Assembly: GCA_041484845.1 (NCBI GenBank)
Contig: JBGPIK010000001.1
Span: forward strand, 1-64,000
DNA: 64,000 nt
Source: JBGPIK01 sp041484845
GTDB taxonomy: Bacteria > Desulfobacterota > Binatia > UBA9968
Direction of reading: 5' to 3'
In this document: piece by piece, positions 43,143 through 50,821 of the stretch
Numbering within the stretch: the first letter of the stretch is position 1
How the letters are laid out: each line of letters begins with the position of its first letter
The notes under the pieces: model-generated
Database searches by the model: none
Told to the model about the DNA's origin: nothing
The model's input: only the letters and a program-made list of their open reading frames with translations
Program-made: the position numbers and the translations under genes

Positions 43143-43358
43143 ATGGATCTCTTAACGACAGGCGAGGCCGCAAGGCTCTTGGATCTCTCGCCAGACTCAG
43201 TCAGACGGTTTGAGCGGGAGGGCTTATTGTCGGCGATCCGAGTAGGAAAGGGGCAGCGCCTATTCACTAAGTCCGAGATTGAGCGTCTTTCAGACCAAAG
43301 AAAAATCGATCATAGGACGGAAGCAGAGCGAGCAACGAGTGAGCGACCGAGGAAATGA
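43143..43358 (+). CDS. Excisionase/MerR-like HTH protein
   Basis: 71 residues from ATG 43143 preceded by CGGAGGTG; a longer frame from 43089 overlaps the promoter. It reads LLTTGEAARLLDLSPDSVRRFEREGLLSAIRVGKGQRLFTKSEIERL, the winged HTH_17/MerR-type fold used by excisionases and small regulators. First gene of the rightward operon; likely controls excision or transcription. Its stop overlaps the next start (ATGA). Confidence 0.85.
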   Translation: MDLLTTGEAARLLDLSPDSVRRFEREGLLSAIRVGKGQRLFTKSEIERLSDQRKIDHRTEAERATSERPRK

Positions 43359-43981
43359 TTGAGGCGCGGATGCAAGGTAAGCCCGACATTCGCGAAGTTA
43401 TCAGCGAGCGCGTCGAGCTTCGCAAAGCTGGCAAGGAAAATCTCGGGCTTTGCCCGTTTCATGCCGACAAAACCCCATCGTTTAGTGTGAATGCAGACAA
43501 GGGTGTGTTTCATTGCTTTGGTTGCGGCGCCAGCGGCGACGTTTTCGATTTCATAATGCGCCTGGACGGTTTGACCTTTCCCGAGGCACGCAAGTCTCTC
43601 GGTATCGACACCATGGGCAAGCGTCCGGAGCCGAGGGTATCGCCAAATCGCAAGGCGGCATCGTTGCTCGCCGGCTGGCTCAATCAACAATACCTTTTGC
43701 TAGGCTCCCGTCTACGCGAGCTATCGCGTCAAATCGGCATAGCCGATCCCGAGCTTAAAGAGATCCTTGAGCGTGAGTGGGAAATTCTGTCTGACCTTCA
43801 CGAGGATTTGCAGCAACCGGAATACGCGGAGGAACTTTTCCGGGCTAAAGACTCAATCGAGCGAATCACGGAATTTGCTCCAGCGGAACCGTTGCTGGAA
43901 TTTCCCGAGTTCACGCCGGAATATCGGGCTTTCCTGCGGGCACACCTACCGACTAAGGAAAAAAATGAGGCCTCATGTTAA
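43355..43981 (+). CDS. CHC2 zinc-finger protein (DnaG-primase N-terminal-like)
   Basis: 208 residues. The N-terminal CHC2 zinc-binding domain of DnaG-type primases spans about 8-90: DIREVISERVELRKAGKENLGLCPFHADKTPSFSV then FHCFGCGASGDVFDFIMRLDGLTFPEA, with the Cys-His-Cys-Cys ligands. No TOPRIM domain follows; the remainder is helical (LKEILEREWEILSDLHEDLQQPEYAEELF). It could therefore recognise initiation sites but would need a partner for primer synthesis. It precedes the RepA-type ATPase with a 7-bp overlap, forming a replication module. Confidence 0.9.
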   Translation: MIEARMQGKPDIREVISERVELRKAGKENLGLCPFHADKTPSFSVNADKGVFHCFGCGASGDVFDFIMRLDGLTFPEARKSLGIDTMGKRPEPRVSPNRKAASLLAGWLNQQYLLLGSRLRELSRQIGIADPELKEILEREWEILSDLHEDLQQPEYAEELFRAKDSIERITEFAPAEPLLEFPEFTPEYRAFLRAHLPTKEKNEASC

Positions 43982-45165
43982 CCGCCCACGAGGTTGAACA
44001 GCATTTTGAGCGGATCAGCGGAGATCATACGAGCGGCGTTGAGCCTGCCGGCATAAAGGCAGGTTCTCCGATCACCGTAAGGATCAGCGACGTTCAGCGC
44101 GAAGAGGTGAGATGGCTTTGGAACAAAAGAATCCCACGCGGCAAGTTGACCTTGATCGAAGGCGATCCGGGGGTCGGTAAAAGTCAACTAACATTGGCAA
44201 TATCCGCACCAATCACCAAGGGGTTACCCATCTTCGGCGACGACGGCGAACGTGAGCCAGAAAACATACTCATCATGACCGCCGAGGACGGCTTTGGCGA
44301 TACTGTCAGGCCGCGCCTTGAGTCGATGGAAGCCGATCTTTCGCGGGTCGTCGCATTGACGGCGATGATTGGCGAGGATTTGAAAGAACGGGCCGTCACG
44401 CTGAGCGACCTGGCAACTATTGAGACTGCGATAATCGAGCACAAGCCGGGACTTGTCATCGTGGATCCCATCGTCGCATTTACGGGTCAAGCGGATACCT
44501 ACCGGTCGAACGAAGTTCGAGGACTTTTGGCACCGCTGGCAGCGCTGGCAGCGAGGCACGGTTGCGCGGTTGTGGCGGTACGGCACCTAACCAAGGCAAC
44601 CGGCGGGAAGACAATTTACCGGGGCCAAGGTAGTATCGACTTCTTCGCGGCGGTTCGGTCTTGCCTATTGGTCGGCAAAAGCCCAGACAACCCCAAGGAG
44701 AAGATCATTGTCCACCAGAAATCGAACCTTGGACCTGAAACACCATCATTAAAGTTTTCGATTGAAGAAGGCCGTTTTGAGTGGATTGGTGAAACGACTA
44801 TCACCGCCGACCAGGTTCTAAACACCCCAACCGATAGCGACGAGCGGAGCGAGATTGACGAAGCGGTCGAGTTTTTAAGGGACACCTTAAAAGATGGCGC
44901 CGTGTCATCAAAGGACGTTTTCCGGCAAGCGAAGGCGGCCGGGGTTAGCGAGCGGACCCTTTGGCGGGCAAAGAAACGGCTTGGGGTTAAGGCCGTGAAA
45001 TCCGGCTTTGACGGTTCTTGGAAATGGTCTCTAGCCGCCGAAGTCTGCCAAGACCCCCCCAAGACTGCCACATCTCTATGTATAGAAAACGCGGCAGACT
45101 TCGATGAAGTTGGCAGACTTCGACAAACCGAGGCCGCCGAGTGGACGGAGATCAAAACGTCATGA
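43975..45165 (+). CDS. RepA-type AAA_25 ATPase (replicative helicase-like)
   Basis: 396 residues. RecA-like core: RIPRGKLTLIEGDPGVGKSQLTLAIS (Walker A near residue 60), ILIMTAEDGFGDTVRPRLESM, LVIVDPIVAFTGQADTY (Walker B), HGCAVVAVRHLTKATG and YRGQGSIDFFAAVRS. It matches the AAA_25/RepA-like proteins of plasmids, phages and islands. The C-terminal about 100 residues have a HTH-like segment (AVSSKDVFRQAKAAGVSERTLWRAKKRLGVKAV) that may bind the origin. Together with the CHC2 protein it suggests autonomous replication of the excised island. Confidence 0.9.
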   Translation: MLTAHEVEQHFERISGDHTSGVEPAGIKAGSPITVRISDVQREEVRWLWNKRIPRGKLTLIEGDPGVGKSQLTLAISAPITKGLPIFGDDGEREPENILIMTAEDGFGDTVRPRLESMEADLSRVVALTAMIGEDLKERAVTLSDLATIETAIIEHKPGLVIVDPIVAFTGQADTYRSNEVRGLLAPLAALAARHGCAVVAVRHLTKATGGKTIYRGQGSIDFFAAVRSCLLVGKSPDNPKEKIIVHQKSNLGPETPSLKFSIEEGRFEWIGETTITADQVLNTPTDSDERSEIDEAVEFLRDTLKDGAVSSKDVFRQAKAAGVSERTLWRAKKRLGVKAVKSGFDGSWKWSLAAEVCQDPPKTATSLCIENAADFDEVGRLRQTEAAEWTEIKTS

Positions 45166-45533
45166 GGGCGGAGATCGAGATCAAGAAAACCGGCGACGGT
45201 CGTTTACTTGCCCGCCGAATGGACGGCAGGCCGCTAACAAGCGAGGACGTAGAGGCGGCAAGGCTACTAGGCAAGGCGCCGGCTGCAACAAGCACGGAGA
45301 TGGCGCCGGCAGACCCAACCGAGGGCGAGATCATCGCCGTCTTGATTTGCGCGCACCTCTTAGAGGCCGAAATATGGTTCGCGCTGGATGAAAGTTTCAA
45401 GCCCGACCCGGGCGATGGGCGCGCCGTGTTCTATGCCAGCGAGCTTCCATTCCTGCGCACCAAAAGCCCGGACACCTTGCGGGAGATCCACAAGGTAAAA
45501 CTGACATTCGGTGGCGGGAGGGTGAGGCAGTGA
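45162..45533 (+). CDS. Island hypothetical protein
   Basis: 123 residues from ATG 45162, which overlaps the upstream stop as ATGA; an earlier start at 45141 is in frame. Begins RAEIEIKKTGDGRLLARRMDGRPLTSEDVEAARLL and ends in a beta-rich stretch (LREIHKVKLTFGGG). No recognised domain. Small helper proteins in this position are common between replication and HTH genes of integrated elements. Function unknown. Confidence 0.7.
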   Translation: MRAEIEIKKTGDGRLLARRMDGRPLTSEDVEAARLLGKAPAATSTEMAPADPTEGEIIAVLICAHLLEAEIWFALDESFKPDPGDGRAVFYASELPFLRTKSPDTLREIHKVKLTFGGGRVRQ

Positions 45534-45799
45534 AGCTGCTCTCAGTGAAAGAAACCGCCGAAGCGCTAGGCGTCTCGCGCCAGACTGCGATGCGCATGAT
45601 TGCCGAGGGGTTGCCAGCAATCTGCCTGCGATCGGGACGGCGAAAAAAGGTGTGGCGAGTTCGGGAAGCAGCCTTAGAAGGCTGGCTACTTCAGCATGAA
45701 AAGCAGGCCGCGCGAGCGCACGTTGGTGGACGAAATGGAAAAGTCGAAACTTTGAAAGGAGAGAATGCAAATGGAGCAAATGAAATTTTTAAACAATGA
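45530..45799 (+). CDS. HTH (excisionase/MerR-type) DNA-binding protein
   Basis: 89 residues from GTG 45530, overlapping the upstream stop. KLLSVKETAEALGVSRQTAMRMIAEGLPAICLRSGRRKKVWRVREAALEGWL is a clear HTH_17-type domain. The C-terminal 30 residues are polar. It is the second such protein of the island and a possible excisionase or transcription regulator. Confidence 0.82.
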   Translation: MKLLSVKETAEALGVSRQTAMRMIAEGLPAICLRSGRRKKVWRVREAALEGWLLQHEKQAARAHVGGRNGKVETLKGENANGANEIFKQ

Positions 45800-46127
45800 G
45801 ACACGAAGGCGGCGCCTTCAGATTCGCGAGCTTGATGCGCGAATCGACTGGCTGAACGATTATATCGAAAGGTTTGACCCGAAAAGGCACCTTGAATACC
45901 GCGTGGCGCATGCACAGTCCTGCGAGCTTGTCGCTGCATGGACGATCGAGCTTGCCGAGAAACGGCAGTTAAAGCTGGACCTCGCCGAAGGCCGTTCGGT
46001 GAGCCAAGCCGAGATTGACGCCAAAACTCCGATCGTCCCAATACTCAAACTAATACTCAAAAGGTTTGCCGCACCGAGCGGCAGGGGCGTGCGGGAAAAC
46101 GCAATGCAGTTCGGAAAGCGTCGATAA
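45771..46127 (+). CDS. Island hypothetical helical protein
   Basis: 118 residues if translation begins at ATG 45771 (7 bp after AAAGGAGAG); an ATG at 45765 is too close to that site. Mostly helical and charged (RRRLQIRELDARIDWLNDYIERF, CELVAAWTIELAEKRQLKLDLAEG). Overlaps the preceding HTH gene by 29 bp. No known domain. Confidence 0.65.
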   Translation: MEQMKFLNNETRRRRLQIRELDARIDWLNDYIERFDPKRHLEYRVAHAQSCELVAAWTIELAEKRQLKLDLAEGRSVSQAEIDAKTPIVPILKLILKRFAAPSGRGVRENAMQFGKRR

Positions 46128-46158
46128 AAAGCGACCCAAAAAAAAGGAGAAGAACATC

Positions 46159-46734
46159 ATGAAAACATTCCAAAAACCACCGGCGATAATTGAACTTGAG
46201 GCCAAACGCTTGAAGGTGCAGTTCGAGCTTAACGACGTTGAGGCCGAGATCAACGCGCGATGCAGCCACTTGGTGGACGACACAAAGCCGCGGCTATCGA
46301 AAGTCCAAGCTGAGGCGCTTGGGGTCGTGGACGGTGTAGATGTGCACCACGCTGGCGACGATGAAACGCGCGAGGAATTAAGCACGCTCTATCACCGCCG
46401 CACAGTATTGCAGGAAGCTCTCAAAGAGATCGACAAGCGAATCCAGCCGCTGAAGAGTGAGCACGACAAAGCAGCCTGCCTTCAGGTTCGCCCGGAATAC
46501 ATTAAGATCGGCGCCAGGCTGTTGGATGCCATAAAGGCATTATGCGCCGCGTCCACGCAAGAGAAAGAGTTTTATGAAGAGCTGCGTGACGGCGGAATCG
46601 ATAGTGTCGCGTCGTACCTGCCGCGTCTCATGTTTCATGGGGATTGGAAATGGGACGACCCGAACGGCGGGGTGATCCACTACTGGAAAAGTTTTGTCAC
46701 GGAAAATTATCCCGAACTCAAAGCGCAAGGATGA
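46159..46734 (+). CDS. Island hypothetical protein with coiled coil
   Basis: 191 residues from ATG 46159, preceded by AAAAGGAGA; the frame runs further upstream but the leader part looks non-coding. Coiled-coil region at about 10-110 (IELEAKRLKVQFELNDVEAEI, YHRRTVLQEALKEIDKRIQPLKSEHDKA) and a C-terminal globular part (YLPRLMFHGDWKWDDPNGGVIHYW). No recognised family. Could be a scaffold or a regulator; unknown. Confidence 0.7.
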   Translation: MKTFQKPPAIIELEAKRLKVQFELNDVEAEINARCSHLVDDTKPRLSKVQAEALGVVDGVDVHHAGDDETREELSTLYHRRTVLQEALKEIDKRIQPLKSEHDKAACLQVRPEYIKIGARLLDAIKALCAASTQEKEFYEELRDGGIDSVASYLPRLMFHGDWKWDDPNGGVIHYWKSFVTENYPELKAQG

Positions 46735-46746
46735 TGAGTGAATAGC

Positions 46747-46914
46747 ATGTCCATCCTTCGCAAGATGATTCTATCCATCAGCGTGAACGATGCTGTCTTT
46801 GTCCTCGCGTCCGCGGCTTTGGGCTATGGGCTTTGGTGTATACACGAGGCAATGGCGTACATCGTGATGGGTTCGCTTTTCTTACTGCTTGCGACGTGGG
46901 GGAGGCTCAAATGA
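46747..46914 (+). CDS. Very small membrane protein of the island
   Basis: 55 residues from ATG 46747 (a GTG at 46738 would add three). Two hydrophobic segments, DAVFVLASAALGYGLWCI and AYIVMGSLFLLLATWG, suggest a two-helix hairpin in the inner membrane. The stop overlaps the next start (ATGA). No ribosome-binding site is obvious, so coupling to the upstream gene is likely. Size and topology recall holins or small toxins, but there is no lysin gene beside it; function unknown. Confidence 0.6.
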   Translation: MSILRKMILSISVNDAVFVLASAALGYGLWCIHEAMAYIVMGSLFLLLATWGRLK

Positions 46915-47258
46915 CGGACGCACCCAAAAAAAAAGATCGCGAATCGCACCTTCGGGAAAAACGGCGGCGCAAACAAGACCGCCGTGAGCGACGACGAGAG
47001 CGAGCAGGCCGTGAAGGAGCACCACCCCCGGGGGGTGGCGGCCAAAAAGTCGACGGGGTTTTCCCTGTAGACCGTTTCCCCCAGGAAGCGTGCAACATCG
47101 CAAAAATCAACTTACCGGGGAAAATTCAATTGAGATTCCGGGAAAAGGAGCGACGAAATGAACCAAAAGGCTGGAACGGCGGACGCAAAACGTCCAGATC
47201 CACCGGAGCACTTAAGCAAACAAATGAAGGAGTTTTGGACTGGCGTGTTCGAGCGTAA
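46911..47258 (+). CDS. Small Arg/Lys-rich protein overlapping the terminase gene
   Basis: 115 residues starting at ATG 46911, overlapping the upstream stop by 4 bp. Very basic N-terminal third (ESHLREKRRRKQDRRERRRER) then a Gly/Pro-rich linker. Its last 100 bp overlap the terminase gene in another frame. The composition may mean a nucleic-acid-binding peptide, but a non-coding reading cannot be excluded. Confidence 0.4.
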   Translation: MTDAPKKKDRESHLREKRRRKQDRRERRRERAGREGAPPPGGGGQKVDGVFPVDRFPQEACNIAKINLPGKIQLRFREKERRNEPKGWNGGRKTSRSTGALKQTNEGVLDWRVRA

Positions 47259-47478
47259 AAACCTACAGCCGCATGAGGCGATCATCTTTTTGAAAGCGTG
47301 TGAGGCTCACGACAGAGGCGAGCAGGCGCGCCAGACTCTCGATAGGGAAGGTTGCACCTACGAGGATCGGTTCAAACAGCCGCATAGCCGGCCGGAAGTC
47401 GCCATTGAGCGAGACAGCCGGGCGGCATTCGCTAAACTGCTCAGTCAAATTAACTTGCACACCCCCGTGGCTTGGTGA
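47158..47478 (+). CDS. P27-like phage terminase small subunit
   Basis: 106 residues with AAAAGGAGCG before ATG 47158. PPEHLSKQMKEFWTGVFERKNLQPHEAIIFLKACEAHDRGEQARQTLDREGCTYEDRF, then HSRPEVAIERDSRAAFAKLLSQINL, follows the P27 family pattern of an N-terminal helical bundle, a conserved HP-x-V-x-x-x-x-D segment and the terminal helix. Small terminases select DNA for packaging. No large terminase or structural gene is present, so packaging would depend on a helper phage, as in satellites. Family match is moderate. Confidence 0.7.
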   Translation: MNQKAGTADAKRPDPPEHLSKQMKEFWTGVFERKNLQPHEAIIFLKACEAHDRGEQARQTLDREGCTYEDRFKQPHSRPEVAIERDSRAAFAKLLSQINLHTPVAW

Positions 47479-47609
47479 CTTCCGGTTATGCAACCTCAGC
47501 CCCCGTGGCCGAAGTGTCTCACCCACACACGCGCGGGCGACGGTACAACCGGACGAAGAGGGCGAACGATGGGAGCAGAGGAAACCAACACACCCAGGCA
47601 ACGGACAAA

Positions 47610-47819
47610 ATGTCCACTGCCACCGCCGAGACCCTAGCGGCGCAGCACCACGTAACCGAGCGCACGATACGGCGCGACGGCAAGCGCAACCTGACACCGT
47701 TCAGGAGCGCCGCGAAGTTCTTGTGTGAGTTGGACAGTGGAACGGTTGCGGCCGCCAAAGGAGCATTGAGAGATGACATTGCCGTGGCGATAAGGACGCA
47801 CAAGCCATGGAAGGAATGA
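47610..47819 (+). CDS. Small HTH-like protein
   Basis: 69 residues from ATG 47610. TAETLAAQHHVTERTIRRDGK resembles an HTH recognition unit, followed by RSAAKFLCELDSGTVAAAKGALRDDIAVAIRTH. The same frame extends upstream to 47472 without obvious sense. There is no strong ribosome-binding site. Function unknown, possibly DNA binding. Confidence 0.45.
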   Translation: MSTATAETLAAQHHVTERTIRRDGKRNLTPFRSAAKFLCELDSGTVAAAKGALRDDIAVAIRTHKPWKE

Positions 47820-47883
47820 TTTGCCGAAGCTATTGGGGCAACCCTACCTAAACAACTCGTCTCAGCCGTGGCCGTGAAGGATA

Positions 47884-48468
47884 CTAGAATTTTGGGGCAG
47901 CCTGCCCCGTGCGTGAATAGTAGCGGTCTGACAGCTCCCTGTCGGTGAGGATTACTTCGATGCCACCTTTAAAATTCTTTTTCAAGTTCAAAAGGGTTTG
48001 ATCATCAAACCACTTCGCTTCGGAATAGCCATTGGTTATCGGTGCCCCATACTTGTCGGCTGTGGTTTTAATCATTCGCTCCCAATAATTCACATTGGAC
48101 TCTTTATAGGTGATATGGATTTGAACGAGGCGCTGATCCACGAAAAATATCTTGAGTTCACTAATATCCCCAGACGGCAATCCGATAAACCCTTGGCCAC
48201 CAAACTTATCCGGCTGGGATGGAGTCCAGTTTTTCGAACTGCGAAAAGAAGAATCTGGTTCTTTCAGCGTCAGGCCAGCGGGCGACCGATCAATCTTAGC
48301 CTTGCTCTTGCCTGGTTCATCTGTAGAATTCTGTTGATTTGTCGGTGACGGCTCTCGACCCGTGCCTTGGGCCTCAAAGTGGGTCACGCCCTTTTCGTCC
48401 GTCCATTGTTTGACTTGCGCAAGCGCAAGGGTCGGGATCAATAGAAATATCGCTATGAGGAGTTTCAT
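47884..48468 (-). CDS. Exported DUF4124-domain protein
   Basis: 194 residues. Signal peptide at 1-18 (KLLIAIFLLIPTLALA), then VKQWTDEKGVTHFE, the DUF4124 strand pair, a Ser/Asn-rich linker and a C-terminal domain (FIGLPSGDISELKIFFVDQRLVQIHITYKE, NYWERMIKTTADKYGAP). Envelope protein of unknown function. It lies on the minus strand inside the island, so it is probably a cargo gene with its own promoter. Confidence 0.8.
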   Translation of the reverse strand: MKLLIAIFLLIPTLALAQVKQWTDEKGVTHFEAQGTGREPSPTNQQNSTDEPGKSKAKIDRSPAGLTLKEPDSSFRSSKNWTPSQPDKFGGQGFIGLPSGDISELKIFFVDQRLVQIHITYKESNVNYWERMIKTTADKYGAPITNGYSEAKWFDDQTLLNLKKNFKGGIEVILTDRELSDRYYSRTGQAAPKF

Positions 48469-48759
48469 GTCGGCATTACCCCACCGCGCCTCGATTTACA
48501 TCTCTCCGGCGCGGGTTGTCAACCATGTGCGAAGTTTTCGGGCTTCGGGCTTGGGGCGCATCAAATCTTGAGAAGTCCCTCTTTTGCAGACCCGTCCGCA
48601 TCATCAGGTTCAAAGCCGCGAAATTGGAAATGAGTTTTCCCGAGGCAGAAAATTCAAGAGTGGGCCACATTGACACGGCCAACCGTTTGGCGAGCTTAAA
48701 ATGCAAACCGGCAATCGACTATCCTTGATTTATTTGGTAGCGATTGTTACAAGGGGAGT
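48469..48759. other. Intergenic region in the island
   Basis: About 290 bp between the divergent DUF4124 and XRE genes. I see no confident promoter or RNA; this should hold both promoters. Confidence 0.4.
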
Positions 48760-48957
48760 ATGTCACCTAAGCAAATCAGAAAATTGAGGGGAGCGCTTGG
48801 ACTAACGCAGCGAGAATTAGCCGAGAGAATAGCGGGGCATCGCGTGAGCGTTGCCAGGTGGGAAACCGGAGCGAGTAGGCCGACCGGAGCGTATCTCAAG
48901 CTGTTGGAGGTGTTAGCGGAGCAGCTAGGGGCGAAGGCGAAAAAAAGACGGGGGTGA
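48760..48957 (+). CDS. XRE-family HTH regulator
   Basis: 65 residues, ATG 48760 preceded by AAGGGGAG. MSPKQIRKLRGALGLTQRELAERIAGHRVSVARWETGASRP is a canonical Cro/CI HTH, followed by AYLKLLEVLAEQLG. Likely represses its own or neighbouring island genes; a CI-like role in keeping the element quiescent is possible. Confidence 0.88.
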   Translation: MSPKQIRKLRGALGLTQRELAERIAGHRVSVARWETGASRPTGAYLKLLEVLAEQLGAKAKKRRG

Positions 48958-49095
48958 AAGTTCTATGGCCGACATTACAATCACTCACACCTGCACTCCT
49001 TATTGTAAGCCCGAACTTGGAGAGCCTAGAAGCCGCCTCTCCCCGTCGCGGTATTTTTTCGGCACAATAGGGTCGACAGCCCAAAGACAAACAAC

Positions 49096-49500
49096 ATGAG
49101 ACCCTCAATCCTGATCCTATGCGCCGTCCTGCTCGTGAGCACGGCAATGTATTTTTGGCCCAAGAATACCGACGACACCCCGGAATTCAGGCAGGCGATA
49201 TTTAAAGAGCTACAGGCAAGCAAGGATGTCTATACCGCCGCCTGGCAGGTCCATCAGATTGCAGACATCGCGAAGGAATTTGACCGGGATATGTGGCTTA
49301 ATTACAAGCTGGACGAATGCAAAAAGGAAGTCGAGTTGCGTAGCTTATTCCTGCCCATCGAAAAGAAGGTGCGCGCCAAACATGGCGGTGATACTTTGCC
49401 GGATTGGTTCACTCAATCCCGCGACTGGCAAATAATCGACCGGCATTTAAAAGAGAGCAAGTTTGTTACGCCTGGCGATGGTTGCAAGCGGCTAGGGTAA
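49096..49500 (+). CDS. Small exported or membrane-anchored protein
   Basis: 134 residues with an N-terminal hydrophobic segment (PSILILCAVLLVSTAMYFW), then a soluble helical domain (TPEFRQAIFKELQASKDVYTAAWQVHQIADIAKEF, WLNYKLDECKKEVELRSLFLPIEKKV) ending with TPGDGCKRLG. Two Cys could pair in the periplasm. Unrecognised. A cargo gene of the island. Confidence 0.65.
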   Translation: MRPSILILCAVLLVSTAMYFWPKNTDDTPEFRQAIFKELQASKDVYTAAWQVHQIADIAKEFDRDMWLNYKLDECKKEVELRSLFLPIEKKVRAKHGGDTLPDWFTQSRDWQIIDRHLKESKFVTPGDGCKRLG

Positions 49501-49588
49501 AGGTGGAGAAATCACGAAGCCGAGCGCCGCAAACCGCTATCCAACAAAAAACGAGAACCGTGCAGGACGCATTAAAAGGCGTCTTGTG

Positions 49589-49657
49589 ATGAAAGGAGGG
49601 CAAGAGATGAAAACACATTCCAGGGAAAGGAGGGCAAGGCATGGAAGAAACCTTTGA
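49589..49657 (+). CDS. Short leader ORF overlapping the integrase start
   Basis: 22 codons from ATG 49589 (or 16 from ATG 49607), rich in Arg with AGG/AGA codons, ending in TGA at 49655-49657, inside the integrase gene whose ATG is at 49641 in another frame. Each of the two starting points is followed or preceded by the same 14-bp sequence with a perfect Shine-Dalgarno core (49591-49604 and 49625-49638). Translation of the leader could gate integrase synthesis. Speculative. Confidence 0.35.
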   Translation: MKGGQEMKTHSRERRARHGRNL

Positions 49658-50810
49658 GCGAGTAGGCGAGCATCTTTATAAACGGCAGTACCAGAGCGCC
49701 GGGGGCGAGTGGAAAACAATCTTCTACGGCATCTTCACGGACTGGAAGGGCAAGCGGCGCAAGGTGTCGCTCGGGGCCGATCTGAAGGCCGCGAAGGACG
49801 GCTTGAGCATCCGGCTTGCGGATAACGTCAAAAAGGTAGACTTCGACGAGGAAAAGCAACGGACTCGGGAACAGGGCATGACCGTTGCCAAGTGGTCGCA
49901 ATGTTACCTTGAGCTAGAGCAGGTTAAGAAGAAACGAAACCTTCGCCGCGAGCGCGAGCTGATAGCCGCGATCAATCGCCGTTTAGGATCTATCTTGTTG
50001 ACTGAGGTCAAGCGGGAACACCTGTTCAAGTACAAGAACGAGCGCCTTGAAGAGCATATTATTCGCTCCGGGAAACCGCGCGCCAAGACCATTTCCCTCG
50101 GCACAGTTGCCAACGAGATTTCTTGCCTGCGAACCATGCTGAATAAGGCGAGAGAGTGTGAGATCCAAGCCGCTACGCCGTCGTTTAAGGGGTTGATACA
50201 GAGAGCGCAGCGTGACCGGATCCTTGACGCCGACGAAGAGGCCGCGATGTTAGAAGCTTATCCGGCATGGCTCAAGCGGTTGAGCATCGTAGCGAAAGAA
50301 ACCTGTCTGTCTCAAGGCGACATCATCCGGTTGACCAAGGGCATGATTGATCGGCAGCGCCGGGAGATCGTACCGGCTGGCGGTAGAGTAAAAACGGGCG
50401 TTGAGCAGCGCGCGCCATTAACAGACCGCGTTCTCGAAGTCTTGGATGAGCTAGAGCGCGAAAAGCGCCGTGGAAAGATCGTTGCCAACGTCAACGGTTT
50501 GATATTCACCAGGGACGACGGCCGGGCGATCAAAAAGGACATGATCACGCAGGCCGTGAGAGTAGCGCGCAAACGGGCCGGCGTTGCTGACTTTCGCTTC
50601 CACGATTACCGACACTGCGCCCAAACCGGATGGGCGAGAGAGGGCCGACCTGTTGAGGCCGCCATGCTCGCGGCAGGTCATAAAAGCGTCGCCATGCACC
50701 AACGATATGTGAATTTGAAGCCGGGCGACGTTGCAAAAGCATTCGCAATTTGTTCCCATAGTGTTCCCAAGGATTCCGTCACGGACCGGGCGAGTAATGC
50801 AAGTAGTTGA
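49641..50810 (+). CDS. int: Tyrosine recombinase, island integrase
   Basis: 389 residues. N-terminal arm-binding and core-binding parts (YLELEQVKKKRNLRRERELIAAINRRLGSILL) then the catalytic domain at about 200-375. Visible active-site residues: Lys 251 in GRVKTG, His 321-x-x-Arg 324 in FHDYRH, His 347 in AAGHKS and nucleophile Tyr 356 in HQRYV. The first catalytic Arg, expected in the T-G-L-R box, aligns with Ser 224 in ETCLSQGDIIRL, an oddity. ATG 49641 has AAAGGAGGG upstream. The gene ends 11 bp before the tRNA-Ser and reads towards it; it should catalyse integration at the 39-bp core. Confidence 0.92.
   Translation: MEETFERVGEHLYKRQYQSAGGEWKTIFYGIFTDWKGKRRKVSLGADLKAAKDGLSIRLADNVKKVDFDEEKQRTREQGMTVAKWSQCYLELEQVKKKRNLRRERELIAAINRRLGSILLTEVKREHLFKYKNERLEEHIIRSGKPRAKTISLGTVANEISCLRTMLNKARECEIQAATPSFKGLIQRAQRDRILDADEEAAMLEAYPAWLKRLSIVAKETCLSQGDIIRLTKGMIDRQRREIVPAGGRVKTGVEQRAPLTDRVLEVLDELEREKRRGKIVANVNGLIFTRDDGRAIKKDMITQAVRVARKRAGVADFRFHDYRHCAQTGWAREGRPVEAAMLAAGHKSVAMHQRYVNLKPGDVAKAFAICSHSVPKDSVTDRASNASS
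50750..50777 (+). repeat. Right copy of tandem integrase-arm-like repeat
   Basis: TGTTCCCATAG and TGTTCCCAAGG in tandem, then ATTCC, matching 42355-42382 apart from two bases. It lies in the 3' end of the integrase coding sequence, 45 bp from the attR core. Candidate arm-type integrase sites. Confidence 0.6.
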
Positions 50811-50821
50811 TATTAAAAGCC

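Noticed and set aside
47472..47728. Extended frames around the region after the terminase gene
   Set aside because: Upstream parts lack ribosome-binding sites and known sequence; only the short HTH-like part from 47610 is kept at low confidence.
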